Below are positions 6,681-6,751 of a DNA stretch of 6,751 nt, piece by piece. The notes below the pieces were generated by a model. The model saw only the letters and a program-made list of their open reading frames with translations, had not been told where the DNA came from and searched no databases. Every line of letters begins with the position of its first letter. Within the stretch, counting starts at the first letter, position 1. A program made the position numbers and the translations under genes. The DNA is taken from positions 1 through 6,751 of the forward strand of contig DZAU01000088.1 in the NCBI GenBank assembly GCA_022729635.1. Direction: 5' to 3'. The stretch is from Flavobacterium psychrophilum (lineage in GTDB: Bacteria; Bacteroidota; Bacteroidia; Flavobacteriales; Flavobacteriaceae).

Positions 6681-6751
6681 TTTGGGCGTGCCCCTTCGTA
6701 AACTACGGGTCGGGCTATTCGTTTCAATCTTTTTTGCCAAAAAAAAATTGG
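6681..6751. repeat. REP-like GC-rich intergenic element, cut by the window edge
   Basis: A GC-rich block in AT-rich surroundings contains GGGCGTGCCCC (6684-6694) and GGGTCGGGC (6707-6715). GCCC (6690-6693) pairs with GGGC (6712-6715). Inside this, TTCGTA (6695-6700) pairs with TACGGG (6704-6709) around the loop AAC, using two T-G wobbles. The tail TATTCGTTTCAATC (6716-6729) and then TTTTTTGCC and nine A follow. The combination matches my memory of a repeated intergenic element in Flavobacterium and other Bacteroidota, usually carrying the same GGGCGTGCC, GGTCGGGCT and TTCAATC blocks. It has no open frame. The true right end lies outside the window and the left end is not certain. Confidence 0.6.

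Overview
The window is AT-rich bacterial DNA and most likely comes from the Bacteroidota, close to Flavobacterium. The evidence is the repeated presence of the Bacteroidota -7 promoter element (TAnnTTTG) upstream of genes, A-rich leaders without Shine-Dalgarno sequences, the character of the proteins, and intergenic repeats at the right edge that resemble ones I remember from flavobacterial genomes. The genus is an inference; no ribosomal RNA gene is present to confirm it.

Layout from left to right. Positions 1-140 hold a short heptamer repeat and a candidate promoter. Positions 141-518 (+) encode a small exported protein of unknown function. A strong bidirectional terminator at 540-574 separates it from the convergent prfC (616-2205, -), which encodes peptide chain release factor 3. 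A 258-bp divergent intergenic region holds an almost ideal promoter for prfC and a weaker one for eno. It is followed on the + strand by eno (2464-3756, enolase), gltA (3899-5182, hexameric-type citrate synthase), a guanidino-group hydrolase of the CtlX type (5259-6197), and a small CoA-binding Rossmann protein (6232-6597). The last ~150 bp hold a perfect nested palindrome that probably also terminates transcription, then a GC-rich hairpin element that runs off the window.

Functionally, eno and gltA are central carbon metabolism: phosphoenolpyruvate formation late in glycolysis and entry of acetyl-CoA into the TCA cycle. They are neighbours but not a simple operon, because each has its own 3' terminator. 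The CtlX-type hydrolase and the CoA-binding protein are only 34 bp apart with no hairpin between them, so they are probably co-transcribed, with a possible second start that would give a nearly leaderless mRNA. prfC is a translation gene unrelated to this run.

This is mainly ordinary chromosomal core sequence. I see no CRISPR array, transposase, phage gene, tRNA, rRNA or defence system. The points worth a second look are the uncharacterised small exported protein, the two repeat elements at the right edge, an operator-like inverted repeat upstream of gltA, and the consistent promoter architecture.
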